Below are positions 33,997 through 45,900 of a DNA stretch of 64,000 nucleotides, in pieces. Both the position numbers and the translations under genes were made by a program. Source of the DNA: Annona cherimola (Eukaryota; Streptophyta; Magnoliopsida; Magnoliales; Annonaceae); contig CM059975.1 of the NCBI GenBank assembly GCA_030490835.1, positions 60,193,174 through 60,257,173 on the forward strand, given 5' to 3'. The notes below the pieces were generated by a model. The model saw nothing but the letters and a program-made list of their open reading frames with translations, was not told the DNA's origin and ran no database searches. Numbering within the stretch: position 1 is the stretch's first letter; each line of letters starts with the position of its first letter.

Positions 33997-35606
33997 TGTT
34001 GGTCCCGAGTTAATGGCAATTACCCAAGAGGGGAGGGGTGAATTGGGTATTTAAAAATTTATAACTTAAACAGAAACTTTACCCCGGATTAATCTATTCC
34101 CCTTTATGAAGAAACAAAATGGAAAGCAATATAATGTAGAGAGCAGAAATATAAATCAAGCACACAAGATTTTTATAGTGGTTCGGGCAACCTCCCTACT
34201 CCACTCTTCCAAGCTCACACTCCTTGTGACTTGGGTTCCACTATTGTATTCTTCAAATACAATTAGAGCCACTGCTCTCTTCTAGATTCCAGCTCTAGGG
34301 GGCTTCAACACAACATAGCACAAGTAGGTGATGAGTTCCACTTCAATCACACACTACTTTGCTTACACTTGATCTTAGTTCCTCAAACTAAATCAAGTTC
34401 AATACAACAAAATGAAATAACAAAAGGAGTCTACACTTTACAGATGTGTAGAAGCAATTTGGCGCACAGAAGAACTCGTAATGTAGACTTTGAAGATTCA
34501 GAAATGTAGCTCTTGCAATTTGAAGCAAAGTTCTTCCTCTTTGAATGGCTTGATCTCTTTAGAGCTCTTGAATATAGGAGTTAAGCACACTTAATGATTC
34601 TCAGCTACTTCCCTCGTCCACAATGAATGCCCTTTATAATTGTGGAGGGAATCCGAACGTTAGAAGGTAGGTGGCACGCATTAAATGCGCCAACGTTCGA
34701 ATAATTTCCGACCGTTGCGACCCAAGTCGCAGGCGGAGTCGACTTCGGATGCGACTTCGCCCAAGTCGCAGATGGAGTCGACTTCGGGTGCGACTTCGCC
34801 TTCTCTTCGCAACTTCAAGTTCCAGGTCGGGTCGACTTGGGCATGGACTTGACCCAAGTCGCAGGTGGAGTCGACTTCGGGTGCGACTTCACCTCGGCAG
34901 GAAGCTTGATGATCTTGAAAACTTGGAATGCTTTGTTTCTTGATTTCCTTTTGAATCATTGTCTTTTTTTTAGCTTGCTTGGCTTCTTTCTTTGATCATT
35001 TTTATTCTGGAATGGTTTCACATATGAATCTTGAAGAACTTGTGTCTTGCATGGTAGATTCATGCTCCTTGCTTGCTTTTGATTCATATTGATCTTGGAA
35101 CATGCTTGAAGCTTTTGTCTTGGACTTGAGAAATCCCAAGTTGATCTTCAAAAATGAACTTGAATCTGTATCTTTGATCTTTGAGAGCGTCAAGTCGAAC
35201 TTGGGGTCGACTTCGTCTGCGACTTCGCCCAAGTCGCAACTGGAGTCGACTTCGACTGCGACTTCGGTATACTTCTCTCCCAAATTCAACTCTGGAGTGA
35301 TTTTAGCATCTGAAGTCGATGCTGGAGTCGACTTCGTTTGCGACTTGGCTTCCGAAGTCGCAAGTGGAGTCGACTTGGCCTGCGACTTCACTTGTTCTTC
35401 TCCCATTTTCAACTCTGGACAGATTTGGCTTCTTGAAGTCGATCTTGGGGTCGACTTGGAGAACGACTTGGCCTTCCATGCTTTATTTTCTTCAAATGTA
35501 TGTGCCTTAAACATTTCCACAAACGTGTTAGTAGCCAAGACTTACTCAAATTGATTTGTTAATCATCAAAACATAGATTTAGCTAGTTTGCCACATATTT
35601 CCAACA
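33997..35606 (-). repeat. Element B LTR 2 (central, shared)
   Basis: The central LTR serves as 5' LTR for copy 1 and 3' LTR for copy 2. Dyad arrays at 34719-34895 and 35194-35468. On both sides it abuts internal sequence (primer site left, polypurine tract right), so it has no target duplication of its own. By eye it is closer to LTR 3 than to LTR 1. Confidence 0.93.
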
Positions 35607-35932
35607 ATCTCCCCCTTTTTGATGATTGACAAAACCGATTTGAGTGTATACCTTTCAATAACGTAAAAATAACATGCTTAGCCAACTTTCAACATTTAAT
35701 AAACATATGCAAACTTTTAAGTTGAAAACATTCAAACTCTTCTCCCCAACCATATCCTACTCTTCTCCCCCTTTGACTCATTTGGACTCAAATCCTACTC
35801 TTCTCCCCCTTTGGACTCATTTGGACTCAAATCCTACTCTTCTCCCCCTTTTTGTCAATATATCAAAAAGTTAGAGGGTAAAGAGATAGGTAGGTTTGCT
35901 CCCCCTAAACAGGTGCTCCCCCTAAGTTTATG
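35607..35932 (-). promoter_or_regulatory. Element B copy 2 3' UTR with several polypurine tracts
   Basis: Same as copy 1: polypurine tract at 35607-35620 and the three AAAGGGGGAGAAGAGTAGGA tracts at 35760-35848. It differs by isolated bases (for example near 35675 and 35891). Confidence 0.85.
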
Positions 35933-38900
35933 CTAAGTTAATTCAATCATTCCCATGTCATTTCTAATCTTATAAAATGCTTCTTTTGCTAGGGGCTTTG
36001 TAAATATGTCTGCAACTTGATCTTCTGTTCTTACATATACCAAACATATGTCATGATTTTCTACATGTTCTCTAATAAAATGGTGTCTAAGGTCTATATG
36101 TTTGGTCCTAGAATGCAAGACTGGATTCTTGGTTAGACATATGGCACTAGTATTATCGCATCTGATGGGTATATCCTTAAAATCCATGCCATAGTCCCTA
36201 AGTTGTTGTTTCATCCAAAGTAATTGGGCACAACAGCTCCCGGCGGCAATGTATTCGTCTTCCGCCGTAGATAGAGCAACACTAGTTTGTTTTCTTGAAA
36301 ATCATGAAACCAACATGCTTCCAAGAAATTGACATGTTCCACTAGTGCTTTTTCTATCTACTTTGTAACCGGCAAAATCCGCATCCGAGTAGCCGATTAG
36401 ATCAAAATTAGAGCCCTTTGGATACCAAAGTCCTAAATTGGTAGTGTCTACTAGGTAGCTGAAAATTCTTTTCACAGCTACCAAGTGTGATTCTTTTGGG
36501 CATGATTGAAATCTAGAGCACATACACACACTAAACAATATATCAGGCCTAGAAGCAGTTAAATACAATAAAGAACCTATCATGCTTCTATACAATTTCA
36601 AATCAACTGCTTTTCCCTTCTCATCTTTGTCCATTTTGATTGTAGAGCTCATAGGCGTGCTTGCTCCTTTGCTGTTCTCCATGCCAAACTTCTTTAGCAT
36701 TTCTTTGATATACTTGGACTGGTTAATGAAGATTCCTTCATTTAGTTGCTTGATTTGTAGTCCAAGGAAGAAATTTAGCTCTCCCATCATGCTCATCTCA
36801 AATTCTTTCTGCATTAGCTCAGAAAATTCTTGGCAAAGAGTTTCATTAGTAGCACCAAAAATGATATCATCAACATAAATTTGAATGATCAAAATATCAT
36901 TTTCTTTATATTTGATAAACAAAGTGGTGTCTACCTTTCCTTTTTGAAAATCGTGATCAATCAGAAATTTGCTTAGTCTATCATACCAAGCTCTTGGAGC
37001 TTGTTTTAATCCATATAGTGCTTTGGTTAACTTGTATACAAATTTAGATTGATCTTTTTCCTCAAATCCAGGTGGTTGTTCAACATACACCTCTTCATTT
37101 ATATAACCATTCAGAAATGCACTTTTAACATCCATTTGAAACAATTTAAAGTTCATGTGAGATGCAAAAGCTAGTAAGATGCGAATTGCCTCTAATCTAG
37201 CAACCGGGGCATAGGATTCCTCAAAGTCAATTCCTTCTTCTTTTGAGTATCCTTTTGCCACAAGTCTAGCTTTGTTTCTCACTACAAGTCCACTTTCATC
37301 TAATTTGTTCCTAAAGACCCACTTGGTGCCAATAACAATACAATCTTTTGGTCTCGGAACAAGGTGCCAAACTTGGTTTCTTTCAAATTGATTTAGCTCT
37401 TCTTGCATTGCTATAATCCAGTTTTCATCATCAAGAACTTGATCAATAATGGATGGTTCAATTTTAGATACGAAGGCATATTGTCCACAAACATTTTGCT
37501 TTGACCTTCTAGTTTTCACACCTTCATATACATTCCCTATAACTTGTTCAATTGGATGGGCATGTTTGAATTTTAAATCAGTTGGAGGTTTGTAGGAATT
37601 ATTACCTTCACTTACCCTTTCCTCCATGAAATCTTCTTGCTTTTCCACATACAGTTTTTCAAGATTGCTTGCTATATCATCTGCATCACTTAAATCATCT
37701 TTTCTTTTGAAACATGGGTTAGTTTCATCAAAAACAACATGTATGGACTCTTCTACCACTTGGTTTCGTTTATTGAATACTCTATATGCTTTGCTATTTG
37801 ATGAGTACCCAAGGAATATTGCCTCATCACTTTTGGCATCTAATTTTCCCAAGTTGGTTTTTTCATTGTTCAAAACATAACATGTGCATCCAAAAGCATG
37901 AAAATAAGAGATATTTGGTTTCCTTCCTTTCCATAGCTCATATGGGGTCTTTTTGAAGATTGCTTTGATGGTAACTCGATTCAAAACATGACAAGTTGTA
38001 CTCACAGCTTCACCCCAAAATTTCTTGGATAATTTGCTCTCATTTAGCATTGTTCTAGCCATCTCTTGTATAGTTCTGTTTTTCCTTTCAACTACTCCAT
38101 TTTGTTGTGGAGTTCTTGGTGCAGAAAATGTGTGATGAATTCCTTTTTCATTACATAACTCTATGAATCGTTTGTTTTCAAATTCACCACCATGATCACT
38201 TCTTATAGTCATAATAGTACTTTGTTTTTCATTTTGCACCAAATTTACAAAAGTTGAAAACATAGAGAAAGCTTCATCTTTGCTAGCTAAGAGAATTATC
38301 CATGTGAATCTTGAAAAATCATCAACAATCACAAATACATATATCTTTCCACCAATGGTTAAAATATCGGATGGCCCATATAGATCCATGTGTAGCAATT
38401 CAAGTGGCATAGTGGTGGAGATTTCCTTTTTGGTAGAGAAAGGCATCTTAGGTTATTTTGATAATTGACATGCCTTGCAAATTTTATCCTTGTCATATTT
38501 CAACTTAGGCAAGCCTTCTACCAAACTCTTCTTCCATAGGGTCTTTATATTTCCCATGTTTATATGTCCAAGCCTTTTGTGCCAAACCCATGGATCATTA
38601 TCAATGGCCATTAGACATTGACCATCTAGTTCATCAAGTGAAACCAAATATACATTTCCATGTCTTTTTCCACTAAACATGATATGTTCTCCATCAAATA
38701 CATTACATATAGATGATTCAAACACAACCTTATATCCTTTGTCACATAATTGACTAATGCTCATTAGATTGTGCTTGAGTCCTTCAACAAATAAAACATC
38801 TTCCATGCATGCATTAGAAATACTATAGATGTTTCCTTTACCTTTAATTTTACCTTTCTCATTATTTCCAAAGGCAACTGTTCCATCGTTGCAAGGCTTA

Positions 38901-39028
38901 AGTTTATGGAATAAACTTCTTTCTCCGGTCATATGCCTTGAACAACCGCTATCCATGAACCTTACATTGTTTGCCTTTGCCTTAAAACATATTTGAAAAA
39001 TAAACAAGTAAATATTATCTCTTTGGTA
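35933..39028 (-). pseudogene. pol: Element B copy 2 pol, same two nonsense codons
   Basis: Domain order and motifs as in copy 1. Stops at 38453-38455 (TAA) and 36302-36304 (TGA) correspond exactly to those of copy 1. The pol frame runs back to about 39028, overlapping the end of gag (stop at 39015) in the +1 frame. The catalytic residues of protease, integrase and reverse transcriptase look unchanged; the RNase H change A to D in STAEDEY is shared with copy 1. Confidence 0.93.
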
Positions 39029-40886
39029 CCCATTTTATGGGTCCATTTGGGTTAGTAATATAATTCAATTTTTTCTGCTCTAACTTAGAAAGCCCAAATC
39101 TTATATTTCTTGGAACCCAAACTAATTTTGCACCATGGTCATATAATTTCTTAAAGTTACACTTATAGGCTTTACGACCCATTTTATTGCAGAAATTGCA
39201 AGCCATAGGTAATCTTGGAGTAGGCCTCCAATTATGCAATGGTTCAAACGTTGGCCTTCTAGTCCACATAATGTTTTTCCTTTGTGGCTTGTATATAGGT
39301 GCAGTTTTAGTTTGATATTTTCCACGTATTGACACATTTGATTTGCCACTTTCTTTTTGCTCAAATGTATAATATCCAAGGCCTCTTTTATTTGTTTGAG
39401 CAGTCATGTTCAGAAACATCTTCATATTTTCTCCGGGATTAGAGAACTTTGCTAATGATTCATTTAAGGATTCGTTCTCCTTTTTCAATTTCTCTATTTC
39501 TTTCAATATTGATTCATTTTCCTCTTTCAGTTTTGTTGTTCTTTCAGCTAGTTTGTCATTTTCAATAATAACGAAGTTACATTGTTGTCTCTTTAATGAC
39601 AACTTGTTTCCTAGCTTTTTGATTTCCTCATATAATGAATCATAAGCAATTTGTAGTTCTTCTAATTCAGCACATTTGAGGCATTCTTGAAGAGAAGAAT
39701 AACTTGATTGAGAATAGCAAGGTTTGGAAGTTACCTCTTCATTGCTTGTGCATTTTGTTGAGATGGTTTGTTCTTCCAAAACTTCAGTTGTGTTCAAACA
39801 TAACAAGTCTTCTTCTTGTTCGATCCGTGCCATGCAGCAAATTCTTGCACAATTTGCCGCCTCAAATTCGTCGGTTGAGGAGCTGCTTGTTGATGAAGTC
39901 TCTTCATTGACGTACATGCCTCTTCCCTTTGGCCTTTGGTATTTTCTGCCTTTATGTCCTTCCTTCCTTTCTTGATACTCTTTTGATTTCTCTTCCGGCG
40001 TAGGACATTGAGCTTGCATGTGTCCTATCCCGCCGCATTTGTAGCACTTCGTTGGCTCCTTCTTCTTCTCTCTTCGTGTTCTTTCTTTGAAGTCCTTGAA
40101 GTTCCTTTCTTTTCTCACAAATTTTCGGAATTTGCGAGTGAGAAGTGCAATATCTTCATTATCATTTTGAGAAGAGGAGGTAGACTCTTCTGAGTTGTGT
40201 GCCGCCTTTAATGCAATGGCTTTCTTCCCTTTGTGATTGTCTTCGTTTCTTCTCTTAATTAGCTCATGTGACATTAATGAGCTAATTAGATCTTCTAGCT
40301 TTAGTGTATTTAGGTCTTTGGCTTCTTCAATTGCCGTAATCTTTGGAGTCCAAGATTCCGGTAGAGCTCTTAGTATCTTCATGACCTGTTCGGATTCAGA
40401 GATAGCCTTTCCAAGTCCTTTCAAAGCGTTAGTAATCTTAGAAAATCTAGCAAACATCTCAGAAATATTTTCTGTTTCTAACATTCTAAAGCTTTCCAAT
40501 TCTCCTATCAAAATATTTCTCCTAGTCCCTTGGACTTGAGAGGTTCCTTCATAAATGGATGTTAGAGTATCCCATATTTCTTTAGCGGTTTGACAAGATG
40601 ATACTCTATCATATTCGGAAGCTGTAAGAGCACAAAATAGTGAGTTCATAGCTTTAGCATTGCTCTTTACAGTTCTTACTTCCTCTTCGGTCCACTTGGA
40701 AGCTCTTTCATCTATAGGCAATGTTACACCATCTTGGATTGCAATCCAAGAGTCCATGTCGGTAGCCATGATGAGTTGCTTCATTCGAAGCTTCCAATAG
40801 CCGAAATTGTTCCCATCAAACAATGGTGGCCTAGTAAATGATTGGCCCTCGGCAAAAGCGGGAACGGAAGTAGATTGGGATGCCAT
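39015..40886 (-). CDS. gag: Element B copy 2 gag, full length (623 aa)
   Basis: The best-preserved gene in the window. It encodes the nucleocapsid/capsid protein of a copia retrotransposon. The start MASQSTSVPAFAEG is shared with A and C. Residues 20-210 carry the copia gag (UBN2-type) pattern: PPLFDGNNFGYWKLRM, then KEIWDTLTSIYEG and ILRALPESW. Zinc knuckle CYKCGGIGHMQAQC is at 281-294, a serine-rich acidic linker at 329-345, and a coiled coil at about 404-478 with regular leucines. A second knuckle, CNFCNKMGRKAYKC (563-576), has arginine where element A has the histidine. It ends GPIKWVPKR. The long coiled-coil gag is typical of SIRE-like elements. Expression today is unknown. Confidence 0.92.
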   Translation of the reverse strand: MASQSTSVPAFAEGQSFTRPPLFDGNNFGYWKLRMKQLIMATDMDSWIAIQDGVTLPIDERASKWTEEEVRTVKSNAKAMNSLFCALTASEYDRVSSCQTAKEIWDTLTSIYEGTSQVQGTRRNILIGELESFRMLETENISEMFARFSKITNALKGLGKAISESEQVMKILRALPESWTPKITAIEEAKDLNTLKLEDLISSLMSHELIKRRNEDNHKGKKAIALKAAHNSEESTSSSQNDNEDIALLTRKFRKFVRKERNFKDFKERTRREKKKEPTKCYKCGGIGHMQAQCPTPEEKSKEYQERKEGHKGRKYQRPKGRGMYVNEETSSTSSSSTDEFEAANCARICCMARIEQEEDLLCLNTTEVLEEQTISTKCTSNEEVTSKPCYSQSSYSSLQECLKCAELEELQIAYDSLYEEIKKLGNKLSLKRQQCNFVIIENDKLAERTTKLKEENESILKEIEKLKKENESLNESLAKFSNPGENMKMFLNMTAQTNKRGLGYYTFEQKESGKSNVSIRGKYQTKTAPIYKPQRKNIMWTRRPTFEPLHNWRPTPRLPMACNFCNKMGRKAYKCNFKKLYDHGAKLVWVPRNIRFGLSKLEQKKLNYITNPNGPIKWVPKR

Positions 40887-40920
40887 ATGATTAGATCTCT
40901 TTGGTTTAACTCAAAGACCT

Positions 40921-40932
40921 GCTCTGATACCA
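40921..40932 (-). promoter_or_regulatory. Primer binding site, B copy 2
   Basis: Minus-strand TGGTATCAGAGC two bases inside LTR 3. Confidence 0.93.
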
Positions 40933-40934
40933 CT

Positions 40935-42544
40935 TGTTGGTCCCGAGTTAATGGCAATTACCCAAGAGGGGAGGGGTGAATTGGGTATTTAAAAATTTAT
41001 AACTTAAACAGAAACTTTACCCCGGATTAATCTATTCCCCTTTATGAAGAAACAAAATGGAAAGCAATATAATGTAGAGAGCAGAAATATAAATCAAGCA
41101 CACAAGATTTTTATAGTGGTTCGGGCAACCTCCCTACTCCACTCTTCCAAGCTCACACTCCTTGTGACTTGGGTTCCACTATTGTATTCTTCAAATACAA
41201 TTAGAGCCACTGCTCTCTTCTAGATTCCAGCTCTAGGGGGCTTCAACACAACATAGCACAAGTAGGTGATGAGTTCCACTTCAATCACACACTACTTTGC
41301 TTACACTTGATCTTAGTTCCTCAAACTAAATCAAGTTCAATACAACAAAATGAAATAACAAAAGGAGTCTACACTTTACAGATGTGTAGAAGCAATTTGG
41401 CGCACAGAAGAACTCGTAATGTAGACTTTGAAGATTCAGAAATGTAGCTCTTGCAATTTGAAGCAAAGTTCTTCCTCTTTGAATGACTTGATCTCTTTAG
41501 AGCTCTTGAATATAGGAGTTAAGCACACTTAATGATTCTCAGCTACTTCCCTCGTCCACAATGAATGCCCTTTATAATTGTGGAGGGAATCCGAACGTTA
41601 GAAGGTAGGTGGCACGCATTAAATGCGCCAACGTTCGAATAATTTCCGACCGTTGCGACCCAAGTCGCAGGCGGAGTCGACTTCGGATGCGACTTCGCCC
41701 AAGTCGCAGATGGAGTCGACTTCGGGTGCGACTTCGCCTTCTCTTCGCAACTTCAAGTTCCAGGTCGGGTCGACTTGGGCATGAACTTGACCCAAGTCGC
41801 AGGTGGAGTCGACTTCGGGTGCGACTTCACCTCGGCAGGAAGCTTGATGATCTTGAAAACTTGGAATGCTTTGTTTCTTGATTTCCTTTTGAATCATTGT
41901 CTTCTTTTTAGCTTGCTTGGCTTCTTTCTTTGATCATTTTTATTCTGGAATGGTTTCACATATGAATCTTGGAGAACTTGTGTCTTGCATGGTAGATTCA
42001 TGCTCCTTGCTTGCTTTTGATTCATATTGATCTTGGAACATGCTTGAAGCTTTTGTCTTGGACTTGAGAAATCCCAAGTTGATCTTCAAAAATGAACTTG
42101 AATCTGTATCTTTGATCTTTGAGAGCGTCAAGTCGAACTTGGGGTCGACTTCGTCTGCGACTTCGCCCAAGTCGCAACTGGAGTCGACTTCGACTGCGAC
42201 TTCGGTATACTTCTCTCCCAAATTCAACTCTGGAGTGATTTTAGCATCTGAAGTCGATGCTGGAGTTGACTTCGTTTGCGACTTGGCTTCCGAAGTCGCA
42301 AGTGGAGTCGACTTGGCCTGCGACTTCACTTGTTCTTCTCCCATTTTCAACTCTGGACAGATTTGGCTTCTTGAAGTCGATCTTGGGGTCGACTTGGAGA
42401 ACGACTTGGCCTTCCATGCTTTATTTTCTTCAAATGTATGTGCCTTAAACATTTTCACAAACGTGTTAGTAGCCAAGACTTACTCAAATTGATTTGTTAA
42501 TCATTAAAACATAGATTTAGCTAGTTTGCCACGTATTTCCAACA
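40935..42544 (-). repeat. Element B LTR 3 (outer right, 5' LTR of the whole array)
   Basis: Followed by the GCATT duplication. Same layout as LTR 1, with arrays at 41657-41833 and 42132-42406. Private changes include GGAGTTGACT near 42266 and CATTTTCACAAACG near 42451. Confidence 0.93.
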
Positions 42545-42729
42545 GCATTAACCTGATCTGTAGGCACAGACAGAAATGGGCGTGGCTTAGGCTGAGGAGT
42601 TAGGATGACTTCAGTTCTAGGAGCCCTGCTGGTGGACTCTCCTGGATTATACCCATTTTGCATGTGGTGGATCTCAATTGTTCTTGGTATCACACAGACC
42701 GAGATGGTTGCAGACTAGGGCCCACCTCT
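42545..42729 (-). pseudogene. Unclassified retroelement remnant, right of B
   Basis: The minus-strand frame from about 42663 reads MQNGYNPGESTSRAPRTEVI, then TPQPKPRPFLSVPTDQVNA and continues across B into 27058 (RE, stop, AFWDQIPTPTP). It looks like the start of a gag-type protein; the family is not recognised. Confidence 0.35.
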
Positions 42730-42909
42730 ACTTATGGTTGAGTCACTATGGGAAGGTCAGAGGCCAGCGACACCCTCCATGAAATAGGAGCAGGATCATG
42801 GACGACCGCGCGAGCTAGCGGTGCTGTCACATTGATGGTTTCTTTCCTATAAAAGGATGATCACTTGGTACGTGTCACCTACTAGAGGCTTGGAGACACA
42901 TATGCATAT
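42730..42909 (+). repeat. LTR-like repeat P, left part (host of F)
   Basis: Shares GATCACTTGGTACGTGTCAC and a GCGAGCTAGCG block with LTRs E and G in the same orientation as G. It ends at F's target site CATAT (42905-42909) and resumes at 60684. Confidence 0.45.
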
Positions 42910-45900
42910 TGTGATACCCAGACCAAAGTAAAACTTATATATATGCATTTGGCATTTAAATAAGAATCATGTATGATTTATTTGAATTATGAATGATTTT
43001 CTTTGCAATTTTGATGATTTAATTGCAATTAGGGCAAATGGTTATGAATGTTGATTATAAGCGATATGGGTCAATATAATTAAAGTGGCCTAATGAGGAT
43101 TGAAAAGTATTAGTATGTCATCAATAATTAATTTAATTTTCATGATGTGATTAATGAAAATTAAGAGGCCAATTATAGAGTTAAGTTGGGAAATGTTAGA
43201 AAATTCATAACTGGATGCCTGTAAGGCGGATTAAGATAAAAATTGAAAGAGAAGCACATAATTTCGTGCTTAATTTTATGGAAAGGTTGTATTATGAATA
43301 TTTTGATGGGATTAGGGTAATAATTGATCATTTCTGTCCAAAATCCAAAGATGATTTCCAATGATCATAACTTGAGACAGAAAAGTCGGATTGAGACGAA
43401 ATTTGAAATGGACGGATAAAATTATGAGATCGAAGCTATGAAAGGATTGGATTAAGAAAAGTGTGGTGGAATCATGCTTGCATAAAAAAGGTGTGCACCA
43501 TCGACTTTTGTGCACCATAAAGTAGCTTGCATTTAAGTTAAAGTTAAAGTGATTAATTAAATAATTAATGGCACAAATGAGTATCAAAAGGGGGTAATTA
43601 CACATGAATTTTATGAATTTTCTAAAATAACAAAATCCATGATAATATCAAGGGATTAATGATATGATTTAAGGAGCTAAGGGGTTAGCTCAAAGGAGCT
43701 TGAAGAGGTGGCATCCCATGGACGATCAAAGGGCTGTTTACATGAAATTTTTCATTCTTAAAAAATGAAAAATATGCATTTAAATGACCTAGGCAGCTAG
43801 GGTGATATATGGACGTGATATGGGTTAATTTTTGTGGCAAGAAAATGTCATAAGGTCAATGACAAGAGGACATCTCCATGTGGACAGCAACATGTAGCTA
43901 TGGAGAGGTGCACGTTCAAGCTGGTGTTTGGAATTTTTTATGATTCTCTTTAAATGCCGAATGGACAGATAAGTAAGCTAATTATCTAGGGTAATTAAAT
44001 ACCCATAAATTAAAGCTGAAATAGGTGTGAAAAAATTACAAAAGGCTGCTGCAACTGACGTCCCATGTGGGACAGATTTGTGTTGATCAATGCCATGGAT
44101 TTTTGATGGATTTTATTAAGATAATTATCTAATTTACTTGGAGCATATTGTGCCATGTCATTAAAGGGGATAAGAATGCCTTAATTACCCTCTAAATGTG
44201 GTGGCAAGTGGGCCCAAAAATCTGGAAAATCAGGGGCTTACATAAGGGTGGATGACCATGTGATATGGGTTGTTTTGAGAGAGAAAAATTCTAAGGAGAG
44301 AAACCCCCAAGCAAGGCAGCAGAAAGAACGAACCAAGTCCAGCAAGAAAAAGGGGAAAAAGAGGAGAAAAAGAGAAGGAAAAGGGGGAAGAAAGAAAGGG
44401 ATTCAAGCTAGAGAAGTTGAGTTCAAGTGTGATTCAATACAAGTAAGTATACTTCATGATTTGAGTTCTTTAATCCTAAGTTTCTTACCTCAAATTATGG
44501 GTCATGAATTTGATTCATAATGAACCCTTAAAGGATGATTAATGATGCCCTTGATTAGGGTATTGAATGAAGATTGAATGACAAGAATGAAATTAAGGGT
44601 TCAAGAGGAAGAAAATGGAGATCAGGGTTGAATATGAGTTGATAAACCTAGCTGAAATTTGCTTAAACCCACATGTGATGTTGATGTTTTAATTTATTAT
44701 CATTATTATACTATGAATCATGATTTAATAAATTATATATGTTGATTTGGGTATAAGACATGAACCCTAGAAAGCATGAAACTTAGGGTTACGTATATGA
44801 CTGGATTTTCATGATTTTATGATATGTATGAAGTATGAATTATGCTAATGATTTATGGGTGTTATGGAGGGTAAAATACCCCATGTTTAAGGTACTTTGA
44901 GTGTCCAAAAGGGTTTGAAATGATTATCCCTAAATCGGATTTTATGAACATATGTTTGGACACGTCAAAATGGGTCAAATGGATACCCAATATGTGTAAA
45001 GATATTACTGTTATGGAAGAAAACGAATTATAGATTTTAAATATGTGATAATATCCTAAATTTGGGTTAAGAAAAGCATGATTAATTGCTAAAATTAGTG
45101 GATTATAAATCTGTTAAGATTTAAGTATTGAAAGAGGAGTTGAAAGGATGGAAAATGGGTCCAAATGTTGCTCTTTTGGGAACCCAATGATGAATGGATT
45201 AAAATTTCAAAATTAAACCCTAAATTATATGTTAATTAAGGGTTTTAATCATGCTGAATAAGGATACAAGTTGCGAACTTGAGAAATTTTAAGAAAACCT
45301 AAGTTATGTGTTGTATGATGGGTGTATGTGGAAGGCTAAGTATGGATAAGTAGTAAATAGTTTATATGAACTGCTAAAATGCAAAAATGCATGAATATGT
45401 GATGAAATTTATGTTTAAGTTGTTGTTTTGATGATTAAGGATAATCTTAAAATTTGAGATTTAATTATGAAGCCTAAGACGTCAAATATGTACTTAAAAT
45501 GAGCACCGACGTAGGAACTATGAAAGATAGATGAAAAATGATAAATGGGAGGGATGAACCCCAATGTGATGATAAATGAATGGCTATTAATTGTATGAAT
45601 GTATATCCTACATACGAGTTTAGAACATGCCATAGAATGAAAGAAATGATGAATGATGAACCACTAACTCAGATTACATAGTTATGTGGTTATCAAAAGA
45701 CTTGAGTAAGTCAATATATATATATATGACCATTGACAAGGTTGAATATGGATATGCATTTCAAAGAAAGATTGATTTAAAGTTAATTAGTTGTAGACCA
45801 TATGAGTTTAAACCCATATGACACGTATATGTGAATTGAAAAAGAAACAAGGCATGCAAACACAACATGTAATGAAAATGTATAACGTAATTATGTTTAC

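Larger units (their letters stand above)
27059..42544 (-). mobile_element. Tandem copia element B: LTR-internal-LTR-internal-LTR
   Basis: Flanked by a single perfect duplication, GCATT, at 27054-27058 and 42545-42549. It has three LTRs of exactly 1610 bp and two internal domains of exactly 5328 bp, giving an exact period of 6938 bp with no indels. The internal copies differ at few sites by eye; the leftmost LTR differs from the other two more often than those two differ from each other. No target duplication flanks the middle LTR. This is what LTR-LTR unequal recombination between copies of one insertion would leave. Both pol copies share the same two nonsense codons, so the damage precedes the duplication. 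Confidence 0.93.

Noticed and set aside
27059..42544. The tandem copy as two independent insertions
   Set aside because: There is one target duplication for the whole array, no duplication around the middle LTR, exact equality of segment lengths, and shared nonsense codons.
44248..44520. 90-codon lysine-rich frame in F's left LTR
   Set aside because: It is low-complexity purine-rich DNA (AAGAAAGGG runs) near an LTR transcription start; the right LTR copy does not keep the frame, so it is not coding.
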